Of a stretch of DNA of 64,000 nt, positions 21,882 through 33,460 are shown one piece after another. The stretch spans positions 62,001-126,000 of the forward strand of contig WNNJ02000455.1 in assembly GCA_012934845.2 (NCBI GenBank), in the 5' to 3' direction. Source of the DNA: Pomphorhynchus laevis. Taxonomy: Eukaryota; Acanthocephala; Palaeacanthocephala; Echinorhynchida; Pomphorhynchidae. Below the pieces are notes generated by a model. That model saw nothing but the letters and a program-made list of their open reading frames with translations. It ran no database searches and had not been told where the DNA came from. Made by a program: the position numbers and the translations under genes. Numbering within the stretch: the stretch's first letter is position 1; each line of letters opens with the position of its first letter.

Positions 21882-22685
21882 TTAAATTAGTTGGAAGGGT
21901 GATGCCAACCTAGACAGAGCTAGGTGCAAGAGGGTTACCCCCTTGCAATTAGCACCATCCAGGGTCGGACTCCCCAAGGCAGTATCATCATTTCCCGAGG
22001 AGGCCATAGACTTCAACAATTTTCCGATCTTGAGAGGAGGAACGGGCTGAGCAGACCCGCCACGCTTCTTAGTGCTGGGGGTATGTAATAAATCGGCAAG
22101 AATGTGCCCGTTGTCTAGATCCGTCTCAGCAAAGGCAACTGGGAGCGGGTCACCGCCTTTACCCAGTACCTGTCTGATTGAAGAAAGTTTGAACAGTTTT
22201 TTTAATTGATCAATATAATCGTCAGAATTGAACGAAGGAAAATTAGAAATTTTTAAAGTACATCTTAGCGGCAGAATAGTTATAGTACCAATAGTAGATA
22301 GATTAGTGGAAAAGAATTTTCTGTAATCCTCGAGTATGTCACCATTCGCAAAGGAGACCCTGAGTGTATTCTCGAGGGTTTTAAGAGAGTTGAATAAAAC
22401 TCTATTCCTAGTAATCATGGCGAAATCTCGAAGGAACGTGCCAAATAAGGCGTGTTTTTGAATAGGTTTTGTTGCTTTTATTACACATAAATGTGCTAGT
22501 TTAGGAACAGGAGGGAGGTAATCCTCCACACCATGTTTAGAGAAACAAAAATCACTAACCTTGCCATTTCCAGAATCTTTTTCAGAAGGAATACTTACTT
22601 CGCCTTGAGAAATAGTTGATTTAGCAGAAAAATTCGCTGTTGAATTGCAGCAATGGAAATCCTTTGAATGCTCCGACGTGCACAT
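21882..22685 (-). pseudogene. Copy A2 ORF1 (gag-like), zinc knuckles deleted
   Basis: 267 codons with the conserved core LRCTLKISNFPSF and a basic C-terminal stretch (STKKRGGSAQPVPPLKIGKL) shared with A1 and A7. The Cys/His knuckles present in A1, A3 and A6 are missing. An in-frame TAA separates it from an upstream 5' part that begins near 22810. Its stop lies 4 nt upstream of the ORF2 start. Confidence 0.75.
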
Positions 22686-22822
22686 TTTTTAAACGAGTTT
22701 CTCACGCTTTTTTGAATTAGAATAAGTCAATTTCATACTACCATTAGCAATTTTCGTAGCAAAAACTGAATCATTTGATCCTCCGTCACACATTTTTTCC
22801 ATATCTGATTTTGACAAATATT

Positions 22823-24812
22823 GTTCGTGATGTGGGCCAGGAAAACGAACAACAGATCGAGTCAAAGCTTATTTGAGTAGAGCGAAGCACATTAGTAAAT
22901 ATATAAAGTTTAAAATGAATTTCTGTTCGACAAAACGCAAACGTGTGTGCAACAGTAAACGTGTGTCGGAGCTATCAAAGCTTTTACAAAACGCAAATAA
23001 TACTGCTTTAACAGAAGCGAAGAAGATGAAATCATCGAACAATTCTTCTCCCCTCGACGATGTAAGCACGTACTTTCCTCCTGCCGAGTACGGAGTAAGT
23101 ATTACATCGAAAGACAACTCATTGCAGGTTAGTGAATTTTCAATAGAACATGTTAACGGGGGATAAGCGCTTGCTAAACTTCCCCCTTTTAAAAAGAAAT
23201 CCAATTTGGTGTCCCTAACACCTATTGTTCTGATTGCTAAACAGAACTATCTAGCAGAGTTTCTCCGTGACTTCGTTAATAGTTATAAGAATCGAGTTTT
23301 TTAAACTCATCTAAAATTCAAGGGAAGAGCTATCAAATCTCCTTTACGGCCTCCAGCCTTGCCGAAGAATTCATCACATTGGATCACGAATCTCTGGCTC
23401 ATAATGCCACAATAAAATATCAGCCAATTCAGGCTACCGTTAAAATCAATAATATCATTCCGGAGATTAACTCCGAAGATATTAAAACACTTGAATCAGT
23501 TTATAAATTTACAAATATCCGTTTTATCAAGGGGAAGAGAGACACCCCCCACCTTTTCATAGCTTTTGCAACGACATCTGAGGAAAATGCATTATTCCTC
23601 GAGAAATCAGGATGCGACCTATTTCTGGGTTAAAACTTGCGTTTTACGGTTATCGAGTTCAACAATCTAAGGTACTCTCACTGCAACAGTTGCCACGCAT
23701 GGGGCACTAAAACTCCTCGTGCTACTTAGCGAAATCATGTGGAGTTTGTGGTTCAACAGAAGAAGAATGCACCCAACCATGCAGTGAAGCAGCCTGCTGC
23801 AAGAACTGTGGCCAACAATATCCGGCATGGTCTCGGAAATGTAAGGTGTTTAAAGTCTATCAAAAGAGACATCTGGGCCATTTAAGAAATAAGTTCTCAT
23901 TAGACTACAAGATTCCAGCAGTCCATACTCATACTGATGCTAATTCCTATTCAGCACTGAAAATGAAGCTGTGTGATTTAAAGACAAGATTTTTCGGTCT
24001 TGGGACGCTGATAAAAACGCTCTTATGACGCTACAATCACCCGCCACATCCCAGCCAGAGCCCTCAATCAGAAAATAAGCGAAAAGACATTCATCCACGA
24101 ACTCAGTCGCTCCCTTGAGAGTCCACATACACGGAAAGGCGTGGAATATACTGGCTGAAACAAGGAAGGGAAATGAAGATAACGCCCGTGGGCAAGTGTC
24201 TCTAACTTCTCTGACTGGGTGTGGGGAGTGCAACATTATCACTTTCGGTTCGGACTAGGAAATGGCATCCTACTTTAGCTCGCTTAACACGATGCAATGT
24301 AATCAAGAGCCTTTTTCACTGAATATCCTTCAGTGGACTCGGGAGGAGCTTCTGTCATTAGACTCTTATCTGGTAGAGATGCAGATGTAATAGTCTTTCA
24401 GAAGACGCGGTATATCCTTTCCCCCCAAAACATTACTCGAATTATCCCAAAGCACATCTACACCCACTATGCTCCGTACATAACCCCACATCACTTATTT
24501 TCATCTCAAGGTCTTATAACCCTAGTTAAATGCTCCTTAAGATATCCCATCCTGTTAAACTACTCTTGTCCAGCCCTGTCTTGCTAAGCTATATCATTAT
24601 GTAAGAACGGGAAATGCATCAGTATAGCCACTATCTACATCCGTCCAGGGGATATTTACAAGAACCGTAACCTACTGGATAGTATTTTAGGTAGTGGCTA
24701 TGACATGTTACTTGATGACTTTAGCGACAGAACTGGTCGTTGGATTAATGCAGCAATCTGCAGCGCAAGGAACGATCTGCAGCGCAAGGAACGATCTGCA
24801 GCGCAAGGATAA
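22823..24812 (+). mobile_element. Family A copy A3, truncated inside the endonuclease
   Basis: It begins with the 55-bp motif (22823-22877). A broken ORF1 starts at about 22915 and carries ATVKINNIIPEINSEDI and zinc-knuckle remnants. The ORF2 endonuclease starts near 24316 (FSLNILQW, then ILGSGYDMLLDDF, RTGRWINAAI). Homology ends at a 19-bp unit (ATCTGCAGCGCAAGGAACG) present two and a half times at 24756-24808. Many stops are present. No RT remains. Confidence 0.8.
22915..23935 (+). pseudogene. Copy A3 ORF1 remnant
   Basis: The frame opens at ATG 22915 and is broken after 23166, near 23300 and at 23633. The middle frame (23379-23633) holds the ORF1 core (QATVKINNI, TNIRFIKGKRD). Downstream, HCNSCHAWG and the following Cys pairs are decayed zinc knuckles. 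Confidence 0.7.
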
Positions 24813-24852
24813 GTCTGGTGTATAATCCTTTGGGTGGCTAATACCGATGCGT

Positions 24853-25390
24853 TTCAATTCACACCTCAACGATTCGTCGTTACTTATCTGTAGATCATTT
24901 TTCGTTTGAAGATGTACTACTTGACTATATAACTTTTCAATTTCTAGAAGGACGAAAGCACATTAATAGGCATAGTGAAAAGATGTATAAGGTCAGAAAA
25001 GACAATAAGGCTACGCATATACTACAAGGGCAGAAAATTGAAATCTTTAATAATCAGGAACCAACGAACAATGGACGAAATCTGCAAAGTTGTGTATCAA
25101 TTCAATTGCTCTGAACCCAAATGTAAGGCCGGGAACACATATATAGGCTACACAACTCAACTCTTGCGAGACAGAATTCGCCAACATATATACAATGGTG
25201 CGATCCGAAAACACTGAAGATGTTTACAAAATAGTGCCTACATTTCAAGAAATTTTCAACAGCAAAAGCGTCATTTTCCAAAACACACGTAAAGAAGATC
25301 TACAGATGTTGGAATCTCTATCGATAAAATAAATGACTCCTAAGCTTAATGCGAAGGACGAGTGATTCGTTATAACATTTAAGGTGTTTT
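24853..25390 (+). mobile_element. Penelope-like element P2, GIY-YIG endonuclease end
   Basis: The frame at 24975-25217 reads KVVYQFNCSEPKCKAGNTYI then GYTTQLLRDRIRQH. This is the zinc-binding CxxxxC plus YIG module of the Penelope GIY-YIG endonuclease. A following frame (EDVYKIVPTFQEIF, LQMLESLSIKI) resembles the C-terminal part. The RT is absent, so it is a 3' fragment. Confidence 0.75.
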
Positions 25391-25689
25391 GAGTCCCAAA
25401 ATAATTTCACTAATTACTATTACATATTGTCATTATATTTTACGTTTTGTGTTTATTTTATTCTAGATTTTCTGATGCTGGTAACAGATGATTACCGAAA
25501 GCTTAATAAATATGAACTTTCTGTTTTTTGTGCGGCAAAATGGCTTTCTACACGAATTTTTAATATAATTATTAATATTATAAAATATATTAATATTATA
25601 TATCATATTTTCTTAAATATGTAAATATGTAAAATTACAAAAATCATATATTATCGTCAGAAATTCACTAGATTTTAGTTCATGTAAAT

Positions 25690-26232
25690 CTCGTATCTCC
25701 TCCCTTCTTTTCCCACGTATTGATTTCTGTCTTAGCCTTCTCGTCTTCTCTTCAAAGTCATCCCTTAAACCTCTTCAGCGCCTCATTAACACTGCGGTGC
25801 GCATCCTTTTCCGACTTCGTAAATTCGATCATATATCTTCCTATTTATCAAAACTTGGATGGCTAAGTATTGAACATCGCGTTCGTTTTCGTCTGCTTTG
25901 CCTGACTTATCGCCTTCTCCATTGTAATTCTCCTTCTTATCTTTATCTGCCAACTCTAAGTGAATCTCGCTATCTTTCTACTCACCTACATTCCTGTGAT
26001 TCTCTTCTGCTACATGTACCTCTTCACTCAACCAACTTCGGCCGTCGATCCCTACATATCGCTGCTTCTCTCCTTTGGAATTCCTTACCTAATCATCTGC
26101 GATCATCATCCTCACTCCAATTTTTCAAAAAGCAACTAAAATCGATGCTACTAAACGATAAACTTTTTTAATCTGTTTCGCTTTTGTGGGCTTGTAAGCA
26201 CACAGTCTGTGTGCATTTACCACATTAAAAAA
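25690..26232 (+). mobile_element. Family B non-LTR retrotransposon, 3' end (copy B3)
   Basis: The open frame at 25797-26171 encodes the C-terminal tail typical of CR1/L2-like LINEs: FRLRKFDHISSYLSKLGWLS, then RRSLHIAASLLWNSLP, then SSSSLQFFKKQLK. The 3' tip forms a stem-loop GCACACA-GTC-TGTGTGC followed by ATTTACCACATTAAA. Copies B1 and B2 share the tail and a covarying stem-loop. It is 5'-truncated. Confidence 0.75.
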
Positions 26233-26274
26233 ACTTTCAATTAAAAACTTTCAATTAGTAAGTTCTACATATAA

Positions 26275-26490
26275 TGAAGTACCACATTCTCGTTTAAAAG
26301 AGTGCAGCAATGCGGTAATCAACCTTATAGACATGTATATATTAATCGGAACTATAGATGTTACACAGGGAGAAAAGCTAATGCAAAATAGTCCGAAGAG
26401 TGGTACATTCTATATGCTACCAAAAGTTCACAAGTCCCAGAGACCATTCATTGGACGGCCTATTGTTAGCTGTCTAGGAAGTCAAGTACA
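26275..26490 (+). mobile_element. Penelope-like element P3, RT N-terminal fragment
   Basis: The frame encodes NSPKSGTFYMLPKVHK then GRPIVSCLGSQ, the LPKxHK and RPIVS boxes at the start of the Penelope RT domain. It is joined at about 26486 to a family B 3' tip. Confidence 0.75.
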
Positions 26491-26528
26491 AGTCTGTGTG
26501 CATTTGCCACGTTAAAAAACTCTCTTTA
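26486..26528 (+). mobile_element. Family B 3' tip, solo fragment
   Basis: GTCTGTGTGCATTTGCCACG followed by TTAAAAAA matches the last bases of copies B1-B3. Only the tip is present. Confidence 0.65.
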
Positions 26529-27764
26529 ATATTACGTAATATCTAAAAACTTTATAAAAAGTTATAATTAATAAACGTTTTATAAATCAAATAACTAATT
26601 ATTTAATTAATCATTCGTTATCATTAATTAAGAGTTATTTAGTTAATAATTGTTTTAATATGTATTTAATTTGATCAACCAAAAACATTTTATATGTCTA
26701 CTGCTTTGTCTATAATTTAGTCTGTTATTCTTGGGGAAAATTTTACAGTTGCTATTGCGTTCTAGTTCCTAGAATTTCTATCAAATTATTGATCTCTATT
26801 AAATTATTTATTCATTATTTTGCTTATTTTGTATTATTTAATTTTTTCTTAATTATAATACAAATATTTATTATCGATATTATTTTTTGCAAAATTTGAA
26901 ACCCAATAAGATTAGAAATTAAATATGTAAATATGTAAATTTACAAAAAGCATATATTAATATTTGTAAAATTATCTTTTTAAATTTAAAATAATTAAAT
27001 CATTCTAGAGAAATTTAATATGAATATAAGTTCTTATTAAATTATTTATTATTTATTTCGCATTGGTATAAATGCAAACTGGATATTGTTCACAGATCAA
27101 TCGCCATGAATTATTTGGAATTATTTATGGGATGTCTACAATGCATTTCATTACCATCTAAAATTCTAAAATTGTGAACTTTTAAAAATTTCAAGCTATC
27201 GTTTTGTCATCTACAAACAAAATACAATTAAATTTAATTTACATGGAACTATATCAATTATATACACTTATCTATCTTTTAGTAAAAGATGTAAACACTT
27301 TTAATAAATTCTGAAATTCAACAAAAATATCGCACAATAGTTTTCAAAATCTCTTAGTGAGATTTACAATCGTTTTTTATTTTATTTAAATTTGTTTATC
27401 TTAAACTAATTATATAACGATGCTATCACACTAGTAAACAGTAGTGACGTGCTGCTTTAATCGATTCATTAGTATTCATACATTAATAAAGTGAAAAATA
27501 TTTTGATATAAATATTATGTACAATATATGATATAAAAAAATTAATACTATAATATATGATATCGTATATATAATATTATATAACATATAATATAAAATA
27601 TATAATCGATTTATAAAATGTTCGAAGTTCGGATGACCGACATTTAATATTATCTCTAAGGTTAAGTCTTTAATATATATAATATATATTATTATAATAT
27701 ATAATATATTATATAAAAATAGTATATAACATAACATTTACTAAGATAAATATACAATTTGTTT
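26529..27764. other. AT-rich stretch without recognisable genes
   Basis: Low-complexity AT-rich sequence with alternating TA runs near 27530-27740. The open frame at 27483-27737 is an artefact of this composition. Confidence 0.6.
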
Positions 27765-28345
27765 ATTGTTTCCATTGATCCGGAGGTCGGGTTGTAAAGG
27801 CAGTGCGCATTCGAACCAAGTATCACGATCCTGAGTGGCCCACCAGAGTTCCCTTTTAGATAGTCCCTAAGCGTTCCTTGGTAAGTTATAGTTGATCTCT
27901 CCTTTTTTACCGAGATCTGATTAGGAGTCTCCTTCCAGAAAATCTAATCTGACACACTTCACAAGGAATACGCCCCTAGCCATCCTCAAAACGTGTACTA
28001 GCCACCTCAGCTGACTTCCTTCAGTGTGAAGAAACAGTGACTTCATTTCAAGATTCTCAAGGATGACCGGACTTTATCTCTAAGGCTAAGTCGGCCCCAC
28101 AACAAATGAGCCTCATTTCGATCGCATGTACTCATTATCTAGTCCTACCTGTCATGACCCAAAGTTCATGTTCATAAAAGAGGATAGGTAAGGATATTGA
28201 GCAATCAATTGAAAGCTTTACCTGAAAGCTTAGCCTTATCTTTACCATAACTGATCAGTGAAGGAAGCCATTAATGCTTTTGCTGCATACATCTGTCTCT
28301 CATTCTCCCTGTTATTCCTACCATCACTAGAGAACAAGATGCCCA
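27765..28345 (-). mobile_element. Family C non-LTR fragment, C-terminal part (copy C2)
   Basis: The minus strand reads FLHTEGSQLRWLVHVLRMAR and, after breaks, LPLQPDLRING. These correspond to the C-terminal end of the family C element at 9598-12535 (there LRIE/HRRKSSEVARTRF and the final DTQTS region). No RT core remains and several stops are present. Confidence 0.65.
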
Positions 28346-30349
28346 ATATTATACAATATTATATATAATATTATAATATATAATATGGTATATAATATTA
28401 TATATACTAAATAATATACAATATATATTATATATTATCGATTTATAAAATTGCTCATTATACATATTTATCAAGTAAGAAATATTTTTATATAAAATGG
28501 ATTGATAAAATGATAAATCTCTATAATCGATTACCAAATTTTTAATATTCTCTGTAACATACAATCGTTGATTTGTTTTATTTTACAAATATCTGTACAT
28601 ATTTTTTACATAAGATATCTGATAAAAATGCATTTTAAACAATCAGTAAATACAATTAAGTAGCTTCTCTACTCCAAAAGTCAATATTAATATGGAAGTA
28701 TTGAAGAATACAACTTGATATTATTTTAAAGTGATTTTCAAAATTATACACGAAAATTGATATTGAAATAGGCCAATATTTAATTTTTAATTAAAAATTA
28801 AACAAATAATTTTCACGTTTTAGCAAAATAATCGTTTATAGATCACCCGTAGAATTCAATTTTTATTTAGTATTTAGAAGATATATGATTTAATTTATCT
28901 TGGAAATTATTCTTTCATTCTCCAACTTTAGCAAGGGCTTTTGTTCTTGTTTCAGTGTATTTTCTGGATTAACTCTATCGAGATCCTTCATTCGTTATTT
29001 CATTCCTTCAAGATCCTACTGTATCCCATCAGCATCTTCCCTATTTTTTTTGTTTTTGAAAGAAAGAAACAGGAAACTCGTCCACTTGTGTTTAAAATTA
29101 ATGTTAAATGTTAACTTTAATGCTATTAACTCTAGAATAATAAAAAACAATTATGTTATTGATGTTAACATATTAATAACAATAGTTTAAAAGAAATTGT
29201 CATCAAAATTTCAAATTAATTTCATATAAACAGAAAGTGTTTTTAATGTACATTTCAAAGTACCGCATATGAACCTAGATTTATTTGATTTTTATGTAAT
29301 TTTGTATTCTAATTTAATATTTTGGCTTACATCATAATGGTAAATTTATAAAATTGGTTATACCGGATCATTGATAAAACCGATAGAAATATCGGTTTTA
29401 TATTATAAAAAATATATCAAAAAATATCAAAAATATCTGTTGTTCTGATTTTTATCAATAAAATCGCTATTTACTTTTCGTCATTTTTTAAATATTTATT
29501 TTTGATGAATCGCTAAAACACAATTCCTTCTGTTTTTATAGGTCTCGCAAATAATTAATAGAACGATTACTTTTGTTAATTTATTTTAGCAAATTTTAAT
29601 GCCGACTTGTTATTTTTGATATTTTGTTTAGATTGAAGAGTTAAATTACCTATATTTTAATTCTTTATGAATACACAACCATTGATTGAGATCTATATTT
29701 TTAAGGACAACAAAAGTAGCTGCTGCCCAATTCCAAAACATTTAAAATTAGAAAATCATTTTTCTATAAATTCATCATTCAATTTCCTGTCAATGTGCAC
29801 AGTTTATAACTTGCACATTGACAGGTGTAGTAGCGTTTGTAATTAAAAATGTAACATTTGCTATTTTCAACGCAGTATATATATGACAGATTATATATTA
29901 CAATAAATTTTATTATCATCAAATGTCAGCCGTTCGTTCCATATGTTCTTTAATCACGAAGGCAGATCACATGGTTTTGATGTAATAAAGCATAATTCAC
30001 ATTTGGTAAACTCTAGTCAAGGATAAACAGGTAAAATTATCTACTTTCTCTACACGTTATGTGATATTACTGGATGTTTCGTTTCAGTATTTTTAGTATA
30101 AAACACTTTACAATGCATTATTAACACATGCCACAATGACCTTAACTTACATTTTCGTTAAGGTATAAGTGCAACTGCTAAACTCAAAGCCGATATCAAC
30201 TTTTATACGTAAGCTGAGCGGAATAACTGAGTCTACATATTTTCTATTATAAAATAAAGAATTTAAATTAACGAATTTATGTCATTTAAATAAAGTTAAA
30301 CTTTAAAATTTAAATTAAAAATAAAAGTCAATTTTTATGAATTGACTTA
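28346..30349. other. AT-rich gap; one degenerate coding-like patch
   Basis: Mostly AT-rich with no gene. On the minus strand at about 29052-28903 one frame reads EDADGIQ, stop, DLEGMK, stop, RMKDLDRVNPENTLKQEQKP, which looks like a decayed charged helical peptide. The plus-strand frame 28900-29190 is its shadow. A 14-bp perfect hairpin lies at 29786-29825. Confidence 0.4.
29786..29825. repeat. Perfect hairpin, 14-bp arms, 12-nt loop
   Basis: CCTGTCAATGTGCA (29786-29799) and its exact reverse complement (29812-29825). Confidence 0.95.
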
Positions 30350-30545
30350 TCAATAACAGACAATGTATAAGAATAAGGATTAGAGATCATCAGAATGAAC
30401 TTTTATGTTATTAGATTTCGATCTCTATTCCTCGACCCAACATAGCAGTGGGGCCAAACACGTGCTAATGACGTATTTCCTCTGATTAAACTTGATTATC
30501 TAGTATACCTTATTCTAATACAAAGTATATTATTTATTATCCATA
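30350..30545 (-). repeat. Dispersed repeat R1, minus copy
   Basis: The reverse complement matches R1 at 4345-4560 and the window's right edge: CAGAGGAAATACGTCATTAG ... GCTATGTTGGGTCGAGGAAT ... CTGATGATCTCTAATCC. Confidence 0.7.
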
Positions 30546-30925
30546 AAAAGTTTCCATCTTAGAGATTAATTTCATTTTTAATATTATTGTGTTAATTTAC
30601 TATTTTTTTACTATTTTCTGTAAAATAAAATTTTACTATTTTTTTCATAATTTAATATAATTTAATATTAAATTTAATATTATAAATTTAATATTAAGCA
30701 ATATAATATTAAAAATAATTTACTAAATAATGAAACTTTAAGAATTAATATATAATTTGACGAATTGGCTTCTTCAAAATCAATTAAATAATCTAATGGA
30801 TACATATTATAAACTAGTTTATTATAAAATACAATAAAAGTAAAATTATACAGAAAATAGCAAAATATATAAATCAATAAAACATTATTAAAAATAAATG
30901 TAAGCTCTAAGGCGGAAACGTTGAC

Positions 30926-30970
30926 TCACAATGACTCATCAGTGCCTTTGACACTGATGAGTCATTGTGA
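30926..30970. repeat. Perfect hairpin, 19-bp arms, overlapping the ribozyme-like core
   Basis: TCACAATGACTCATCAGTG (30926-30944), loop CCTTTGA, then the exact reverse complement (30952-30970). The right arm is the 5' half of a hammerhead-like core whose homologue at 38377 has no such left arm. Confidence 0.95.
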
Positions 30971-30989
30971 TGACGAAACGGCATTCGTC
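30954..30989 (+). ncRNA. Hammerhead ribozyme-like core 1
   Basis: CTGATGA, stem II GTCAT-TGTG-ATGAC, GAAA, and a 3-bp stem III ACG-GCATT-CGT followed by C. This is every conserved core position of a hammerhead with a minimal helix III, the type known from Penelope-like elements. Helix I is not evident: the bases beside the core do not pair, so activity is doubtful. Confidence 0.45.
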
Positions 30990-31369
30990 ATTCTTTCGCG
31001 TCTGGCTTACATGTTTTACAAGAAATTCAAGCAAAATGGTCTCACTCTCCTTAAATAAACTAGGTTACTATAAAATACTATAAAAGTAAAATCATACAGA
31101 AAATAGTAAAATATATAAATTATCACAATAATATTAAAAATAAATGTAAACTCTGAGGCGGAAACGTTTTATGGATAATAAATAATATACTTTAAATTAG
31201 AATAAGGTATACTAAATAATCAAGTTTAATCAGAAGAAATACGTCATTATTTAATTACCTTTCTATAAAATCAATTAAATAATCTACTGGATACATATAT
31301 TATTATATTATTAATATATCATTATTATATTATCATATTATTTTTGTCAAAATAATTCATTACGACATC

Positions 31370-31609
31370 TCAGATATAGTCGCAAATTTCGTCAATTACG
31401 ACAATATATATCATAGTAAAAAGGTACGATCTTACCATCATAATAACAAAGAAAATCATAGAATAAGCAATAACATTAACATCGCAGCTAACAGCTGTGA
31501 GTATTATAGGCAATAAAAATAAGGTCACTGAATAAGTGATAACTTTAAAAATCGTAAAAAAACCATTATGAAACTGGGCTATTTCATTATCTAAATCGAA
31601 TAAGTTCAA
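31370..31609 (-). CDS. Possible exon of a small two-helix membrane protein
   Basis: About 80 open codons encode two hydrophobic segments (VITYSVTLFLLPIILTAV and AYSMIFFVIMMV...TMIYIVVI) with a charged start. The layout recalls VMA21-type V-ATPase assembly factors, but no diagnostic motif is certain. The frame opens with TTG and no upstream ATG in frame, so an upstream exon would be needed. It lies 220 bp beyond the ELAV-like stop on the same strand. Chance hydrophobic coding in AT-rich DNA is a real alternative. Confidence 0.3.
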   Translation of the reverse strand: MNLFDLDNEIAQFHNGFFTIFKVITYSVTLFLLPIILTAVSCDVNVIAYSMIFFVIMMVRSYLFTMIYIVVIDEICDYI

Positions 31610-31827
31610 AATAATTTTCGTTTAATCGTACACAAAATAGATTCAACGTATCAAATACAGAGAGACAAAGAAGACAGAAATTTGGTGTTGCAAAATCCTT
31701 TTCAAAAGCAACACTATTTGCAGTGTTCAAACATATATGCATTCAGGCCAAATAAGAAGATTTGTAGAATTTGATCAATAAACAACGCAGATGATAATCG
31801 AATGTAAAAAATTGGACTTTATACAAA

Positions 31828-33460
31828 TTATGCACACGTTAGGCTTTGCTTTCTAAATCGAACTTGAAGATTCTTACCGTTATGGAGAAACCCGTTCAAT
31901 CCTTTTACAGCGTTTGCTGCTTCGTTTTCACTACCCATGAGTACAAACGCAAATCCTTTCGCTTTCTGGGTTTTACTATCCATTACGACATCGACACGGT
32001 TTACGGTGCCGTATGGCGAGAACAATTTAAAGACTTCATCCTGCGAAGCGTAAGGACGAAGGCCATAAACATATATCAAATGATCACTATCGCTTGAATT
32101 ATGTCTCGTCATTCGTCGAGAATTAAATGAACGCGGACGTTTATAATTTGATGAACTGTTATAATTCATTGCTGTGTATTGATCATCATTGTCTATCATT
32201 TGATTGAAAAACGGCAGCATCGTTGGGGTGGCAGCGGGGTTACCGTACATTGTAGAAGGATCTACAAAATGGTGTTGATCAAAAAGGCTGTTTAACTTTG
32301 CAGGATATGGGTTGGAAGAATTAGTAAATGATGAAGATTGCTGCTGGGCTAAAGTTGCCGTTGTATTCAAATTCGTATATTGATTCTGTTGATTGTCTAG
32401 ATATGACATCATTTGAAGATATGAACCCATATTTCCGGCAGCCGTAGTTCTAAAATTATCCATTCTACCAACATGATTGTTGCCAGCGCCTGTGTTAGCA
32501 AGAAGCTGAATCCATTCGTCTATGTGCATAGGATATGGTTGAGCTGTGGGTTGGTTTCCATCATGAGGAAACATTGCCCAATTATCAGTGAGTGTGGGCA
32601 TTGAGCTACCTAGAATTGATTGTGATGGATATGGATGATGATGCATTGGATCAATACTGGGAACTGTTTGTACCAAAGGATTGAGTGAATTCACAGAAGA
32701 ATACATTACATTCAGCAAATTGTTTGCATTGCGCTTACTGTATTGGTTAGCCATATATTGATCACCAAATGAATGAGTGTTGTAATTGTTGGCTGAACCG
32801 TTAAGCACACTATGCGAGTTTAATCGGTTATTGCGATTTATGCGTCTGCTATTGTTTTGATCTGTTAATTTCACAATCAGAGGAACTGTTGAATTTAGCG
32901 GTACATAACCGTTAAGAGCGTTAATTGCTTCGTTCGCTTCTCGTTTAGTGGCCATAATTACAAAAGCGATTCCCTTAGATTTGCCATCGGTGTGATTTCT
33001 TATAGTTCGGGCCTGAACGATCTCACCGTGAGGTTGTACAAGATTAATCAAGTCTTCGTCATTGTAGCCTTCGGGTAAATTTTTTATATAGAGAGTAGTA
33101 TTTTTAGTTTCAGCAGTATTTGGCCTCGAAAACGCAACTTTTAAATTTTTGTGTTTTATCTTGTAGCCATTATAAGTTTCAATTGCGCGTAAGGCATCAT
33201 TTGGACTAACATACTCTACGAAACCATAGCCAAAACTATAACCTATAAGTACAAAATAAAAACTTGTTATGTCGACACAGAGAAAAAGAACTACCTGTAT
33301 CACGATCAAACATTAATTTTGAAGATTTTAAAGGACCTATCATGGCAAAAAGCTCAGTGAAATCATCTTCTTTCACACTTTGTGGTAAATAATTTACTAT
33401 CAGACAGGTCTTTATTTTATTAGACTGTGAATCATTTTCTGATTGATTCGTCCACTCCAT
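31828..33460 (-). CDS. ELAV/Hu-like RNA-binding protein with three RRMs
   Basis: Join 33460-33295 and 33242-31828 (1581 nt, 526 aa). The 52-bp intron (33294-33243) has GTAGTT and TTATAG ends and splits RRM1 exactly at ...FDRDTG|YSFGYGF. RRM1 (about 18-96) has LIVNYL and YGFVEY. RRM2 (about 104-180) has LYIKNL and KGIAFVIM. RRM3 (about 444-526) has IYVYGL and KGFAFVLM. A long Asn/Gln/Ser/Met-rich linker separates RRM2 and RRM3, as in ELAV proteins, which bind AU-rich mRNA and control splicing, stability or translation. An in-frame ATG at 33478 would add six residues. Family members usually have more introns. Confidence 0.85.
33243..33294 (-). other. 52-bp spliceosomal intron of the ELAV-like gene
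   Basis: Removing it restores the RRM1 reading frame at GATACAG|GTTATAG. Its size matches the 44-54 bp introns of the COG4-like gene. Confidence 0.9.

Larger units (their letters stand above)
19345..22822 (-). mobile_element. Family A Jockey-like retrotransposon, copy A2 (best preserved)
   Basis: Both ORFs are nearly full length. ORF1 (22810-21882) ends 4 nt before the ORF2 ATG at 21877. ORF2 runs to about 19400 with a few frameshifts, followed by a short 3' UTR. A2 is the best reference for the family: APE endonuclease, RT with YADD, and a C-terminal region ending near the 3' UTR. It lacks the ORF1 zinc knuckles, so ORF1 has an internal deletion. Confidence 0.85.
30780..31250 (+). repeat. 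R1-related direct repeat pair flanking a ribozyme-like insert
   Basis: About 140 bp at 30780-30923 (ending AAGGCGGAAACGTT) recurs at 31055-31172 (ending GAGGCGGAAACGTT). The second copy continues into TTATGGATAATAAATAATA and other R1 start sequence, while the first is interrupted by the hairpin and ribozyme-like block. Confidence 0.65.

Noticed and set aside
27483-28564. Small AT-rich frames as membrane proteins
   Set aside because: They are composed of Ile/Tyr/Leu/Asn from TA-rich low-complexity DNA, with no start context, splice signals or conserved motif.
28903-29052. Stop-codon reassignment (TAG and TAA as Gln)
   Set aside because: A minus-strand patch has stops where Gln would fit, but the COG4-like and ELAV-like genes use CAA/CAG for Gln and stop normally, so this is decay.
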